Assembly: GCA_028818225.1 (NCBI GenBank)
Contig: JAPPOG010000079.1
Span: forward strand, 1-39,312
DNA length: 39,312 bases
Direction of reading: 5' to 3'
Source of the DNA: Gammaproteobacteria bacterium
GTDB taxonomy: Bacteria > Pseudomonadota > Gammaproteobacteria > Pseudomonadales > Pseudohongiellaceae
In this document: positions 8,650-17,278 of the stretch, in pieces
Layout: each line of letters begins with the position of its first letter
Position numbering within the stretch: position 1 is the stretch's first letter
Program-made: the position numbers and the translations under genes
The notes under the pieces: model-generated
Seen by the model: only the letters and a program-made list of their open reading frames with translations
The model's database searches: none
What the model was told of the DNA's origin: nothing

Positions 8650-9789
8650 TCAGCGCAGCCAGTTTTGGGGATTCTGGGCTTCGCCGCGGTAGCGAATTTC
8701 GAAATAAAGGCCAGCGGGTCCTCTGGCGGACCCAGCACCAGAAGATGCAATTGTCTCGCCGGCATCCACCCAATTTCCCGCTGCTTGAGTGAGGGCCTGA
8801 TTCGCACCGTATAGACTCATGTAACCATTGCCATGATCGATAATTACCAGAAGTCCAGAGCCGCGTAGCCAGTCTGAAAAAACAATGCGCCCTGCATGGA
8901 TGGCTTTAACTGGAGTCCCGGCAGCTGCCGCTATCGTAATGCCCCGTCGTTCCAGATTCCCATCCCCATAGCGGCTGCCAAATTGGGTAGTTACTGGACC
9001 CGCTAACGGCGGCGGCAGGCTTCCCCGTTCGTCTGCAAAAGGTGGTACATCGGCAAAACTGGTAACACCTTCCATTGCCCTGCGGATTTCAGCCAGCAAG
9101 GCTTCCAGTTCCTGCTGGCTACTTTCTAGCGTTTCGAGTTCCGAACTTCGTGTAGCAATGTCATTATTGAGATTGACCAAGGCTATCGCCCGATCTTGTT
9201 TTGCTTCACTTAGTGCCGCTGCTTCGTTTTGCAAGGCGCGTTGTTGTGCATTCAATTCATTGAGCGTGACGGTGAGTGATTCGTTAACCCGGTCAAGTTC
9301 ACTGAGCGCATTGCGATAGGAGTTAATATTGTTCAATTGCGAATCTGAAAATACCCGCGAGTAATGAAGCAGGCGCGCGCTTTCAGCGATGTCTTCCTGG
9401 TTCAATAATGTTTTCAGAAAAGACTGATCGTTAGCCAGATAAGCGATACGAATCGCCTGACTCAATAATTCCTGATCGACTTCAAGTCTGTTAGTTAATC
9501 CTGTTTGTTGTTCTTGTAGGTCAACTAACTCAGATTGTCTGTTGGCGATGACCAGTTCCAGCTCTGCGATGGATTGACTGATGCGCGCTACTTCAGTTTC
9601 GGCCTCTTGCAATTGGGTTTCGGCGGCCGATTGGCGAGTGCTGGCGTCGGTTAGCCAGTCTTGAATTTCTGAGATAGCAAAATTGACCGAATCCAGCTCT
9701 TGTTGAGTAAGCTCAATGTTTTCTGCGGCGTTGATAAAAGATGGTAGAAACACCAGAAAGCAAAAGCAGATAAATCTTGAACGATGCAT
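8650..9789 (-). CDS. envC: EnvC-like murein hydrolase activator
   Basis: The 379-aa protein has a signal peptide (FICFCFLVFLPSFINAAE), a long coiled coil (about 25-235, rich in Glu, Gln and Leu) and a C-terminal LytM/M23-like domain (about 255-379). The zinc ligands of active M23 peptidases are missing: the first motif reads RRGITIA and the last GLYFEIR, without the usual histidines. This matches EnvC, which activates septal amidases but does not cleave. The start at 9787-9789 has AAGGTG upstream; a further in-frame codon at 9852 would overlap gpmI and lack a signal peptide at its N-terminus. It lies between gpmI and ctpA, the usual order. Confidence 0.93.
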   Translation of the reverse strand: MHRSRFICFCFLVFLPSFINAAENIELTQQELDSVNFAISEIQDWLTDASTRQSAAETQLQEAETEVARISQSIAELELVIANRQSELVDLQEQQTGLTNRLEVDQELLSQAIRIAYLANDQSFLKTLLNQEDIAESARLLHYSRVFSDSQLNNINSYRNALSELDRVNESLTVTLNELNAQQRALQNEAAALSEAKQDRAIALVNLNNDIATRSSELETLESSQQELEALLAEIRRAMEGVTSFADVPPFADERGSLPPPLAGPVTTQFGSRYGDGNLERRGITIAAAAGTPVKAIHAGRIVFSDWLRGSGLLVIIDHGNGYMSLYGANQALTQAAGNWVDAGETIASSGAGSARGPAGLYFEIRYRGEAQNPQNWLR

Positions 9790-9820
9790 TAAACGCACCT
9801 TTTGGCTTGGCTCCAGGAGA

Positions 9821-11395
9821 TTAGCCCTGGTTTGCTGCCATGCGATCTTCATCGTCTGCCTGCAATAAAACAGTACCAGTCATTTCTTCCGGGATAGGAA
9901 TGTTCATGAGAGCAAGCATAGTCGGTGCCAGGTCACAAAGACTTCCTTCTGCCGTGAATTGATAAGCAGGATCGCCCACATACACCAATGGCACAGGACC
10001 ATTGGTATGAGAAGTAAGAGGCTGATTTGTTGCTGGGTCCAGCATTTGTTCAACATTGCCATGATCCGCAGTCACCAGCAGATGACCGTCTACTTCTTTT
10101 ATTGCGGTAACAATGCGACCCAAACATTGGTCGACTACTTCAACGGCTTTTACCGAAGCCTTAAAATCACCAGTATGACCAACCATGTCGCCGTTGGCAT
10201 AGTTACAAATTATCGCGTCATACTTTCCTGAGCTGATCGCTTCAACCAGCTTGTCGGTCACTTCAAATGCCGACATCTCTGGTTTTAAATCATAGGTTTT
10301 TACTTTCGGTGAAGGCACCAAAACCCTGTCTTCGTTTTCGAATGGCTCTTCTCGTCCACCATTAAAGAAAAAGGTGACGTGAGCATATTTCTCAGTTTCA
10401 GCGATGCGTAATTGGGTTTTGTCCTGGCTCGCCAGGTAGGCACCCAAGACATTTGTCAGCTCTTCAGGAGGATAGGCACAGGCAGCATCGATATCAGCTG
10501 CGTATTCGGTGAGCATGACATACTCACCCAGCATTGGCCGCGCTGCCCGTTCGAATCCATCGAAATCATCATCAACAAAGGCGCGGGTAATTTCTCTAGC
10601 CCTGTCGGCACGAAAATTCATGAATACCACTACATCGCCATCATTTATCACTGCATCATCACTTGGTTCAGCACCTACTAATGTTGCCTGTACAAACTCG
10701 TCATCTTCGTCTCGCTCATAGGCAGCATGCAGTGCATCGCTTACGTTAGCGAAGTGAAAATCCGCCTTGCCTTGGCTAAGCATTTCATAGGCCGGTTGCA
10801 CGCGATCCCAGCGCTTGTCCCGGTCCATGGCGTAGAAGCGACCGCAAATTGAAGCAACTCTTCCTTTGCCAGAATCTTGCAATGTTTTATCTGCTCTTAA
10901 TAAAGAAGGAAGGGCGCTGCGGGGTGGTGTGTCTCTTCCATCCAAAAAAGCATGCAGGAATAGCTTGCTCACACCACGCCTGCTGGCCAGCCCAATCATC
11001 GCCATGATCTGATCTTCGTGACTATGAATGCCGCCAGGGGATAGCAGCCCGAAGAGATGCACTGCTGTTTCAGCAGCTATTGCTTTGTCGATCGCATCCG
11101 TAAGCACCTGGTTTTCGAAAAAGCCACCTTCTTCGATATCTTTGTCGATGCGGGTCAGGCTTTGATAAACGACTCTGCCAGCACCAAGGTTCATATGGCC
11201 CACTTCAGAATTACCCATTTGCCCTGCTGGCAAACCAACAGATTTTCCTGATGTATCAATCAAAGTGTGTGGCTGATGCGCCCAAAGCTGGTCCCAATTC
11301 GGACTATTGGCAGTGTGAATAGCATTGTGGTCAGTTTCTTCGCGATGGCCCCAACCATCGAGTATAAGAAGTAAGGCGGTATTCTTGGCGCTCAT
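9821..11395 (-). CDS. gpmI: 2,3-bisphosphoglycerate-independent phosphoglycerate mutase
   Basis: The 524-aa cytoplasmic glycolytic/gluconeogenic enzyme interconverts 3- and 2-phosphoglycerate using two Mn ions. The metal aspartate Asp13 lies in [12 protein letters not shown], the phosphoserine nucleophile Ser63 in [16 protein letters not shown], and the C-terminal metal motif is [11 protein letters not shown]. The length is normal for the family. It is first in the gpmI-envC-ctpA run; the envC start follows its stop by 31 nt. The ATG is at 11393-11395. Confidence 0.97.
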   Translation of the reverse strand: MSAKNTALLLILDGWGHREETDHNAIHTANSPNWDQLWAHQPHTLIDTSGKSVGLPAGQMGNSEVGHMNLGAGRVVYQSLTRIDKDIEEGGFFENQVLTDAIDKAIAAETAVHLFGLLSPGGIHSHEDQIMAMIGLASRRGVSKLFLHAFLDGRDTPPRSALPSLLRADKTLQDSGKGRVASICGRFYAMDRDKRWDRVQPAYEMLSQGKADFHFANVSDALHAAYERDEDDEFVQATLVGAEPSDDAVINDGDVVVFMNFRADRAREITRAFVDDDFDGFERAARPMLGEYVMLTEYAADIDAACAYPPEELTNVLGAYLASQDKTQLRIAETEKYAHVTFFFNGGREEPFENEDRVLVPSPKVKTYDLKPEMSAFEVTDKLVEAISSGKYDAIICNYANGDMVGHTGDFKASVKAVEVVDQCLGRIVTAIKEVDGHLLVTADHGNVEQMLDPATNQPLTSHTNGPVPLVYVGDPAYQFTAEGSLCDLAPTMLALMNIPIPEEMTGTVLLQADDEDRMAANQG

Positions 11396-11646
11396 TGCGT
11401 GAAAATCGATCCCTTTGAGTTTGGCAACCTGAGTGGATTCAGAAGATGGCGGTATTATCCTCGAAAGGCCTTTTGATAGCGAGCATAGCGTGGGATTCCC
11501 CGGTTTTTAGCCTTCTTTAGCAGCCATGAGACGTGTATACTGCTCGCCTTTTTAGCAGATGGGCTTCGATTGAATTTACCTGATCGGGCCCCCAATTAAT
11601 CGAGCCAGGCGCTCAAGAATAAGCGGTCCAGTTTTCGCAAGCACTC

Positions 11647-12063
11647 ATGGGGCAATTCGTCGAATTCATCGGTAATCACCTGGTGTTATCTACATTGTGG
11701 GTAGCTACATTGGGTACCATTATCATGTATCACCAGCGGACCAGTGCCAGTAGCGTCGGTCCCCAGCAAGCCGTCATGTTGATTAACCGCCAGGATGCTG
11801 TGGTGGTGGACGTGCGTGACAAAAAGGAATTTGATACCGGGCATATTGTTGATTCCATCAATATCCCACTGGCGAAACTGAAACAGCGAATTACAGAACT
11901 GAAAAAGCACAAAGAAAAACCCGTTGTAGTGGTGTGCAAGCTGGGACAACAGTCCGGTGATGCGGCAAAAACCCTGCAGGAAGCGGGGCATGATGAGGTC
12001 TATCGATTATCCGGTGGGCTGACAGAATGGAAAGCGCAATCACTCCCCCTGGTACAAAAGTAA
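11647..12063 (+). CDS. Membrane-anchored rhodanese-like sulfurtransferase
   Basis: The 138-aa protein has one N-terminal transmembrane helix (about 10-28) and a single rhodanese domain (38-136). The active-site cysteine is Cys97 in [12 protein letters not shown], and the CH2A-like [11 protein letters not shown] motif is present. Such proteins carry persulfide sulfur, but the acceptor is unknown. In related genomes it precedes grxC and secB; here secB follows after 43 nt and grxC is missing. A possible -10 TATACT at 11536-11541 lies upstream with no good -35. Confidence 0.92.
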   Translation: MGQFVEFIGNHLVLSTLWVATLGTIIMYHQRTSASSVGPQQAVMLINRQDAVVVDVRDKKEFDTGHIVDSINIPLAKLKQRITELKKHKEKPVVVVCKLGQQSGDAAKTLQEAGHDEVYRLSGGLTEWKAQSLPLVQK

Positions 12064-12106
12064 GCGAGCCAGGGCAACAACTGAATTTGAACTACTAGGA
12101 TTTATC

Positions 12107-12658
12107 ATGGCAGAAGACGAAAACAACCCACAGGCCGCCCCTCCACCAGAGGGTGCTCAAGCGGCACAAGGCCCCCAGTTTGGGCTGCAAAGAATCTATT
12201 TAAAAGATTCTTCCTTTGAATCTCCCCGCAGCCCGGTGGTATTCCAGAGTCAATGGCAGCCAAAGATTAACTTCGACATAAAAACCCGTAGCAATAAGCT
12301 GTCTGATGAAACTTATGAAGTTGTATTGGTGCTTACGGCTGAAGCACAGCAGGAAGAAGAGACAGCTTTTCTCGTTGAAGTGCACCAGGCTGGCGTTTTT
12401 GGCGCGAAAGATTTTGATGATGCACAGATGGAGCAATTGTTGGCGACAGTTTGCCCGAATATTTTGTTCCCTTACGCCCGGGAAGCTATCGATGCCCTGG
12501 TTACCAAGGGAAGTTTTCCGGCATTAATGCTGGCGCCGATTAACTTCGAAGCTCTGTATCAGCAGCAAAAGCAGGCCATGGCAAAACAACAAGCTGCGGC
12601 TAATGAAGGCGGTGCTGGCGCGAATAGCGCTGAGCCGCCAGCGCCGGAAAACGCGTAA
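12107..12658 (+). CDS. secB: Protein-export chaperone SecB
   Basis: The 183-aa tetrameric cytosolic chaperone keeps precursors unfolded and delivers them to SecA. The SecB core is recognised by [19 protein letters not shown], the strand [10 protein letters not shown], and [32 protein letters not shown] (residues about 121-152, in pieces). The N-terminal Pro/Ala/Gln stretch and an Ala/Gln/Glu-rich tail after residue 155 make it longer than typical 150-165-aa SecBs. The tail is low complexity and probably disordered. The stop lies 2 nt from that of the convergent trmL. Confidence 0.96.
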   Translation: MAEDENNPQAAPPPEGAQAAQGPQFGLQRIYLKDSSFESPRSPVVFQSQWQPKINFDIKTRSNKLSDETYEVVLVLTAEAQQEEETAFLVEVHQAGVFGAKDFDDAQMEQLLATVCPNILFPYAREAIDALVTKGSFPALMLAPINFEALYQQQKQAMAKQQAAANEGGAGANSAEPPAPENA

Positions 12659-12660
12659 TA

Positions 12661-13125
12661 CTAAACGCCGTCGACGAAGCCTTGCTGACGCCAGGCTTCA
12701 TAGACAATCACCGCTGCGGCATTCGACAAGTTCATGCTGCGGCTATCTGGCAGCATTGGAATTCTCAAAATTCTCTCATTTCCTAATTCTTTCCTAATAG
12801 AAGAAGGAAGACCTCGAGTTTCCGGGCCAAACACGACAAAGTCATCGGGGTCGAAATTTACCGAGTTGTAGGCAACAGAACCCTTGGTAGAAATGCCAAA
12901 AATCCTGCTTTTTTCGTGGGTTTTCCGGAATTTTTCCCAGTTTTCATAAGTAAAAATACCGGCATATTCGTGATAATCCAGGCCGGCTCGACGCATTTTC
13001 TTGTCTTCCAGATCGAATCCGAAGGGTTTTATCAGGTGTAGCTGTGAACCCGTATTTGCAGCTAAACGGATGATATTTCCCGTATTTGGGGGTATTTCTG
13101 GCTCAAAAAGCACGATTTTGATCAA
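12661..13125 (-). CDS. trmL: tRNA (cytidine/uridine-2'-O-)-methyltransferase TrmL
   Basis: The 154-aa SPOUT methyltransferase modifies the wobble base 34 of tRNA-Leu isoacceptors. The family signatures are all present: FEPEIPPNTGNIIRLAANTG, RRAGLDYHEY, the trefoil-knot segment VVFGPETRGLP and the SAM-binding MNLSNAAAVIVYEAWRQ. The only start that gives the normal N-terminus (MIKIVLFEPE) is TTG at 13123-13125, so the gene probably uses a TTG start. It converges with secB, with almost no spacer. Confidence 0.95.
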   Translation of the reverse strand: MIKIVLFEPEIPPNTGNIIRLAANTGSQLHLIKPFGFDLEDKKMRRAGLDYHEYAGIFTYENWEKFRKTHEKSRIFGISTKGSVAYNSVNFDPDDFVVFGPETRGLPSSIRKELGNERILRIPMLPDSRSMNLSNAAAVIVYEAWRQQGFVDGV

Positions 13126-13477
13126 AATTTAACCATCTTTACACGGGATAAGTGAACAGTGTTTATTTAACAGGCCTGCAAATCTTCAATTTGGCAGGCG
13201 ATTTTGCCGTGATTTCTTCCCAATTTCGCCCGCTCAATCGGGAACGCGTTTCCACATCTAAAAATCCCCCGACATACTTTCCCTAGATTATCCCGATGGG
13301 TATTGATATTTGTTTTAGAATTTAGGGGCTTAAACGATATTCCTAAAGGGCTTTTCCTAAGTTTAGTGCGCGCCTGCGCGCAAGACAGGGATTTTGCCCC
13401 CTCGAAGAACTGGATGCCTTCGACTACATAGTAATCCAATAGCAGTTGCCACACCGGGAAAAAGAGAACGAACGATA
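13126..13477. other. Spacer between trmL and the mshI-like gene
   Basis: No supported gene is present; the ORFs across it on both strands have no recognisable features. It must hold the divergent promoters of trmL and the mshI-like gene. Visible structures are an inverted repeat GCCTGC/GCAGGC at 13174-13199 with additional A/T pairs, and a GC-rich GCGCGC/GCGCGC palindrome around 13368-13382. Neither has a T-run, so neither looks like a terminator. Confidence 0.5.
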
Positions 13478-14401
13478 ATGCAATTTTTCAAGAAAAAAGC
13501 AAAGTCGAAAGGTCGCGTGGGTTTGAACGTAAACTCCGAGCGGCTTGCGTTCGTGCACATGGAAGTGAGAGATGACATTCCCCATCTTTTGAGTTGTGAG
13601 CGCATTCCACTGGAATCGGAAAAAGAAGCGGGTAAAGCACTTAACAAACTTGTTAAGGATTTAGGGTTGGAAGGTACGCAATGCAGTTACGTGTTAAATC
13701 CAAAAGATTACAACCTGCACCTGGTAGAAGCACCAAATGTTGAACCAGAGGAACTGAAACAGGCGGTTCGCTGGAAGATTAAAGATCTGCTCGACATGAA
13801 AGTCGAAGACGCCGCGATTAATGTGTTCCAGGTGCCAGAAGATGCCTATCGCGGCAGGGAAATGGTTTACGTAGTTGCGGCATTGAAAACAAGAATCCAG
13901 AACATCGTAAAACTGATTTCTGAATCAGGGCTGGAGCTGGCAGTAATCGATATACCTGAACTGGTAATGAAAAACATTGCATCGCGTTTTATCGATGATG
14001 ATGGTAAGGGCGAGCTCGGTGAAACATTTATCGAACTACCTTCAATTGGGAGTTCAGACGTCACGATTAGTATCTTTGAAGGGCGTACTCAACAAATTTC
14101 GGGAGTTGATGTGGACATTGATGATATCCAAGACGATCGCCCATTCTTCGCTTCTGCACCGGACCCCGATAATGTTGGCGATATTAATGGTAGTGCAATA
14201 ATCGAATTCGATCTCAGTGACGCCGAATTACCTTTCTCTCTGGATTTTCTATCTTACGATTGGCGCGGTGCCGCAAATCTCGAGAATGAGAATGAAGATG
14301 GAGATTATGGAGACAATCCCAGAGGCAGAATTACCTTTGGCTCCTATCATGGCCATGACCGCGTCATCAACTGGCAGGAAATCTACATAGCACCAGATTA
14401 A
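13478..14401 (+). CDS. Chimeric MSHA pilus protein: MshI N-terminus joined to MshQ C-terminus
   Basis: The 307-aa ORF has two unrelated halves. Residues 1 to about 175 resemble MshI, the PilM-like assembly protein of MSHA type IV pili: KGRVGLNVNSERLAFVHMEV, then EELKQAVRWKIKDLLDM, then VIDIPELVMKNIASRFIDDD. From about 190 the protein resembles the C-terminal DUF6701 end of the large MshQ protein: SSDVTISIFEGRTQQ, FASAPDPDNVGDINGS, LSYDWRG and NPRGRITFGSYHGHDRV. In intact loci mshI is near the start and mshQ at the end of a 15-gene operon, so the ORF looks like both ends joined in frame near 14000. The start at 13478 gives the known MshI N-terminus; an upstream codon at 13394 adds unrelated residues. 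The product is unlikely to work as either protein. A biological deletion or an assembly chimera would both explain it. Confidence 0.75.
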   Translation: MQFFKKKAKSKGRVGLNVNSERLAFVHMEVRDDIPHLLSCERIPLESEKEAGKALNKLVKDLGLEGTQCSYVLNPKDYNLHLVEAPNVEPEELKQAVRWKIKDLLDMKVEDAAINVFQVPEDAYRGREMVYVVAALKTRIQNIVKLISESGLELAVIDIPELVMKNIASRFIDDDGKGELGETFIELPSIGSSDVTISIFEGRTQQISGVDVDIDDIQDDRPFFASAPDPDNVGDINGSAIIEFDLSDAELPFSLDFLSYDWRGAANLENENEDGDYGDNPRGRITFGSYHGHDRVINWQEIYIAPD

Positions 14402-14476
14402 GTTAGCGGCCGATACATATAGCAAGGTAGTTATGCGGTCGAAGCTGCTGCGCTCGACATTGCTTCGTTAAAACTC

Positions 14477-15910
14477 CTAGTCTCCTTCGAGCTTGTCCGA
14501 ACCAGAATGAGAAGTTCCGAGTTCCTTGATCTTCCTGGTCAACGTGTTGCGTCCCCAACCGAGGAGATTGGCTGCATCTCTTCTCCGTCCAGCCGTATGC
14601 TTTAATGCGATATCAATCAGGGTTCTCTCAAATAGGGGGGTTGCTTCGTTAAGAATACCGGTATTACCAAGGCTTAATTGCTGGTCAGCCCACGCCTGTA
14701 ATCCCTGGGTCCAGCTTCCGGTGTTACCGACCTCTGCTTCTTGTTCGGAGAATTCCGGTGGCAGGTCATTAAGATGTACTTCCCGGCCTGAGGCCATCAC
14801 CGTTATCCAGCGACAAAAGTTTTCCAGTTGGCGTACATTACCCGGCCAACTTAATCCCAGCAGGTATTTTTCTGTTTCAGGCCGGAGTACCTTGGGTTCG
14901 ACTTCGAGTTCTTCAGCTGCAATCCTCAGGAAATGATTCGCAAGCTTTGGTATATCTTCGCGACGTTCACAAAGACTGGGAATATGAATCCGGATAACAT
15001 TTAAGCGATGAAACAGATCCTCTCGAAATCTGTGTTGTTCCACCAGTTTTTCAAGATTCTGGTGCGTAGCGGCGATAATGCGCACGTCCACTTTGATAGA
15101 GGTATGTCCACCAACACGATAGAACTCTCCATCGGAAAGCACTCTCAGCAACCTGGTTTGTGTGTCTGCCGGCATATCACCAATCTCATCGAGAAACAGC
15201 GTGCCACCATTGGCCTGCTCGAACCTGCCTGTGCGCTGCTGAGTCGCGCCTGTGAAGGCGCCTTTTTCATGACCAAATAGTTCCGATTCAATTAGCTCCT
15301 TTGGAATTGCAGCGACGTTCAGGGGTACAAAAGGTCTATGTTTGCGGGGGCTATGTTCGTGCAGAGCATGGGCAACCAGTTCTTTACCGGTACCGGACTC
15401 GCCATTAATCAGTACGGATATGTTTGAATTTGATAAGCGGCCGATTGCGCGAAACACCTCCTGCATGGCCGGTGCTTCGCCAATTATTTGTTGTGATGGT
15501 TCGATAGCCGCATCAGTCTCTTCGCCCAGTTTTTCTTTGACATGATCCAGTGCACGCTTTGTCATGGCAATTGCATCATCAATATCGAATGGTTTTGGCA
15601 AATACTCAAAAGCACCACGGCTATAGGAAGACACCGCGCTATCCAAATCCGAATGGGCTGTCATAATAATTACGGGTAGATCGGGATGCGATTCCTTAAT
15701 TGTGGATAATAAGTCCAGGCCGCTAATCCCAGGCATGCGAATATCGCTAATAATTGCATCGGGTGATACCTGTTGCAGCCGGTGCAACAAATCATCACCA
15801 TTCTCAAATGTTTCAGTGTTTAAACCTGTCTTGGTTAGAGATTTTTCTAACACCCAGCGTATGGATCGATCATCATCTAAAATCCAGACTGAATTATGTG
15901 CACTCATCAT
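14477..15910 (-). CDS. ntrC: Nitrogen regulation response regulator NtrC
   Basis: The 477-aa sigma-54 activator has three parts: a receiver domain (7-125) with phospho-acceptor Asp56 in ISDIRMPG and Lys106 in YLPKPFDID; an AAA+ domain with Walker A GESGTGKE (170-177), the sigma-54 contact loop GAFTGA (217-222) and Walker [10 protein letters not shown]; and a C-terminal Fis-type helix-turn-helix ([19 protein letters not shown]). Phosphorylated by NtrB under nitrogen limitation, it activates glnA and other genes. It follows ntrB after 21 nt. The ATG at 15908-15910 has AAGG upstream; a second ATG follows immediately. Confidence 0.97.
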   Translation of the reverse strand: MMSAHNSVWILDDDRSIRWVLEKSLTKTGLNTETFENGDDLLHRLQQVSPDAIISDIRMPGISGLDLLSTIKESHPDLPVIIMTAHSDLDSAVSSYSRGAFEYLPKPFDIDDAIAMTKRALDHVKEKLGEETDAAIEPSQQIIGEAPAMQEVFRAIGRLSNSNISVLINGESGTGKELVAHALHEHSPRKHRPFVPLNVAAIPKELIESELFGHEKGAFTGATQQRTGRFEQANGGTLFLDEIGDMPADTQTRLLRVLSDGEFYRVGGHTSIKVDVRIIAATHQNLEKLVEQHRFREDLFHRLNVIRIHIPSLCERREDIPKLANHFLRIAAEELEVEPKVLRPETEKYLLGLSWPGNVRQLENFCRWITVMASGREVHLNDLPPEFSEQEAEVGNTGSWTQGLQAWADQQLSLGNTGILNEATPLFERTLIDIALKHTAGRRRDAANLLGWGRNTLTRKIKELGTSHSGSDKLEGD

Positions 15911-15931
15911 TTCTACAACCTTTGTTTCAGA

Positions 15932-17011
15932 TTAGTGGTGATTTCCAAATGGAATCACTACTGTAAATTTCGTTTTACCAGCTTTGCTATTCACTTCAAT
16001 CATGCCGTGATGCTGATTAACAATGCCGTGGGTAATTGGTAATCCAAGACCAGTTCCATCAGCGCGACCACTGATCATCGGATAGAAAATTGTATCGATC
16101 ATGTCTTCCGGAATTCCTGGCCCGTTATCGATTACTTCGATACCAGCGGCAAGCCGATGAAACCGTGATCCTATAGTTGTATTCCTGACAATCCGACTGC
16201 GTAATAATATTTCACCCAGGCCGTGATCCACATCGGGGCTACTTAAAGATTGCACTGCGTTACGCACAAGATTGAGCATTGCCTGAATTAATTGTTCAGA
16301 ATCGGCATAAATAGCTGGAATACTTGGATCGTAGTCGTAGGCCAGTCTGATGCTATCGCCACTGACTTCCGCACTGACTAGTTGTCTTACACGCTCCAGT
16401 ACTTCATGGATATTTATTTCACGAAGCTCTAAAGGCTTACGCGATCCAACCATTCGATCAACGAGATTATGGAGGCGATCCGCTTCTTCAATAATCACAT
16501 TGGTATAGTCGGTTAACTCTCCTGCAGCAATCTCATTGGAAAGAAGTTGGGCAGCACCACGAATTCCTCCCAAGGGATTTTTAATTTCATGGGCAAGGCC
16601 ACGAACTAGTTCTCGCGTCGTTGCATGGGCAGAATTGAGTGATTCTTCCCGACTAATCCGCTGGGAATGTTCTAATGAATTAATCTCCATCAATGCCTTG
16701 CTCTCACCTTCGTATTCGAATGGGCTTAAGGTGTAATCCACAAAAATTGTTTTATCGCGCATAACATTCAGTTCTGCTTTGCGTTTGGTAAAACTACTGT
16801 TTTTAACCATCGCCGTTTGCATCTCGCCAATGTCTTCTTCGGCGTTAGTAATGATGTCGCCAATAAAGAGATGCCTGGCTTTCTTATCACTAATTTCAAG
16901 CAAGGCCTCGGCAGCGATATTGATGTAAAGCAGGCGGAGATTACTGTCTAGCAGCACTACCCCGGTCTTCAATTGGTCTAACAGCCGCTTATGTACGTTT
17001 TCCAGGGTCAC
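15932..17011 (-). CDS. glnL: Nitrogen regulation sensor kinase NtrB
   Basis: The 359-aa histidine kinase/phosphatase acts on NtrC and is controlled by PII. It has an N-terminal PAS domain (about 8-115), a HisKA dimerisation helix with His141 in GLAHEIKNPLGG, and an HATPase_c domain with the N box MLNLVRNAVQ, G1 VIDNGPGIPED and G2 GTGLGLPI. No membrane segments are seen, as expected for the cytoplasmic NtrB. The start is GTG at 17009-17011; this gives the known N-terminal length, but the ribosome-binding site is weak (GAG only). A sigma-54 promoter with an NtrC site lies upstream at 17071-17194. Confidence 0.95.
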   Translation of the reverse strand: MTLENVHKRLLDQLKTGVVLLDSNLRLLYINIAAEALLEISDKKARHLFIGDIITNAEEDIGEMQTAMVKNSSFTKRKAELNVMRDKTIFVDYTLSPFEYEGESKALMEINSLEHSQRISREESLNSAHATTRELVRGLAHEIKNPLGGIRGAAQLLSNEIAAGELTDYTNVIIEEADRLHNLVDRMVGSRKPLELREINIHEVLERVRQLVSAEVSGDSIRLAYDYDPSIPAIYADSEQLIQAMLNLVRNAVQSLSSPDVDHGLGEILLRSRIVRNTTIGSRFHRLAAGIEVIDNGPGIPEDMIDTIFYPMISGRADGTGLGLPITHGIVNQHHGMIEVNSKAGKTKFTVVIPFGNHH

Positions 17012-17070
17012 ACTACTGCTCAGTAAGTTATCTCAATCGGAAGGCCCGCCGTCCCAGCACCCAAGATGCT

Positions 17071-17088
17071 ATGCAATAAAAAGACCAA
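17071..17088 (-). promoter_or_regulatory. Sigma-54 type promoter of ntrBC
   Basis: On the minus strand the sequence TTGGTCTTTTTATTGCAT has the -24 GG (17085-17086) and -12 GC (17073-17074) separated by exactly 10 nt, with TTGG and TTGC half-elements. It lies about 60 nt upstream of the ntrB start. The NtrC-type dyad at 17178-17194 is about 110 bp further upstream, the usual enhancer distance. The -24 element lacks the CA of TTGGCA. Confidence 0.6.
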
Positions 17089-17177
17089 CTAAGTTAACGG
17101 ATGAATCTCCCGAATGGCCCGTAAATTGGGGGTTAGCAGGCTGCTGCAAGGGTTTGGCGGAATTGTGGAGGGGAGTA

Positions 17178-17194
17178 TGCACCAAAATAGTGCA
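17178..17194. promoter_or_regulatory. NtrC-binding dyad upstream of ntrB
   Basis: The sequence TGCACCAAAATAGTGCA matches the NtrC consensus TGCACY-N5-RGTGCA at every conserved position. It sits between the glnA terminator and the ntrB sigma-54 promoter, so it most likely mediates NtrC control of ntrBC. Confidence 0.75.
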
Positions 17195-17228
17195 CAAGGC
17201 AATTTCAGGTGACCAATAATGCTGAGGC

Positions 17229-17254
17229 AAAAAAAGCCCGGGACTAGCCCGGGC
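17229..17254 (-). terminator. Rho-independent terminator of glnA
   Basis: The stem GCCCGGG (17236-17242) pairs with CCCGGGC (17248-17254) around a 5-nt loop. On the minus strand it is followed by seven T residues (17229-17235). It begins 24 nt after the glnA stop codon and would separate glnA transcripts from ntrBC. Confidence 0.92.
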
Positions 17255-17278
17255 TTCGTATCAATCGGCTAGCAGAGC

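Noticed and set aside
8650..9789. EnvC-like gene as an active M23 endopeptidase
   Set aside because: The zinc-binding histidines of the LytM domain are absent, which fits a non-catalytic activator.
12555..12658. SecB tail as a frameshift artefact
   Set aside because: The extra Ala/Gln/Glu-rich residues continue in the same frame to a stop just before trmL, and low-complexity SecB tails of this kind are common.
13174..13199. Inverted repeat GCCTGC/GCAGGC as a terminator
   Set aside because: No T-run follows on either strand and no gene ends next to it; trmL and the mshI-like gene both start outward from this spacer.
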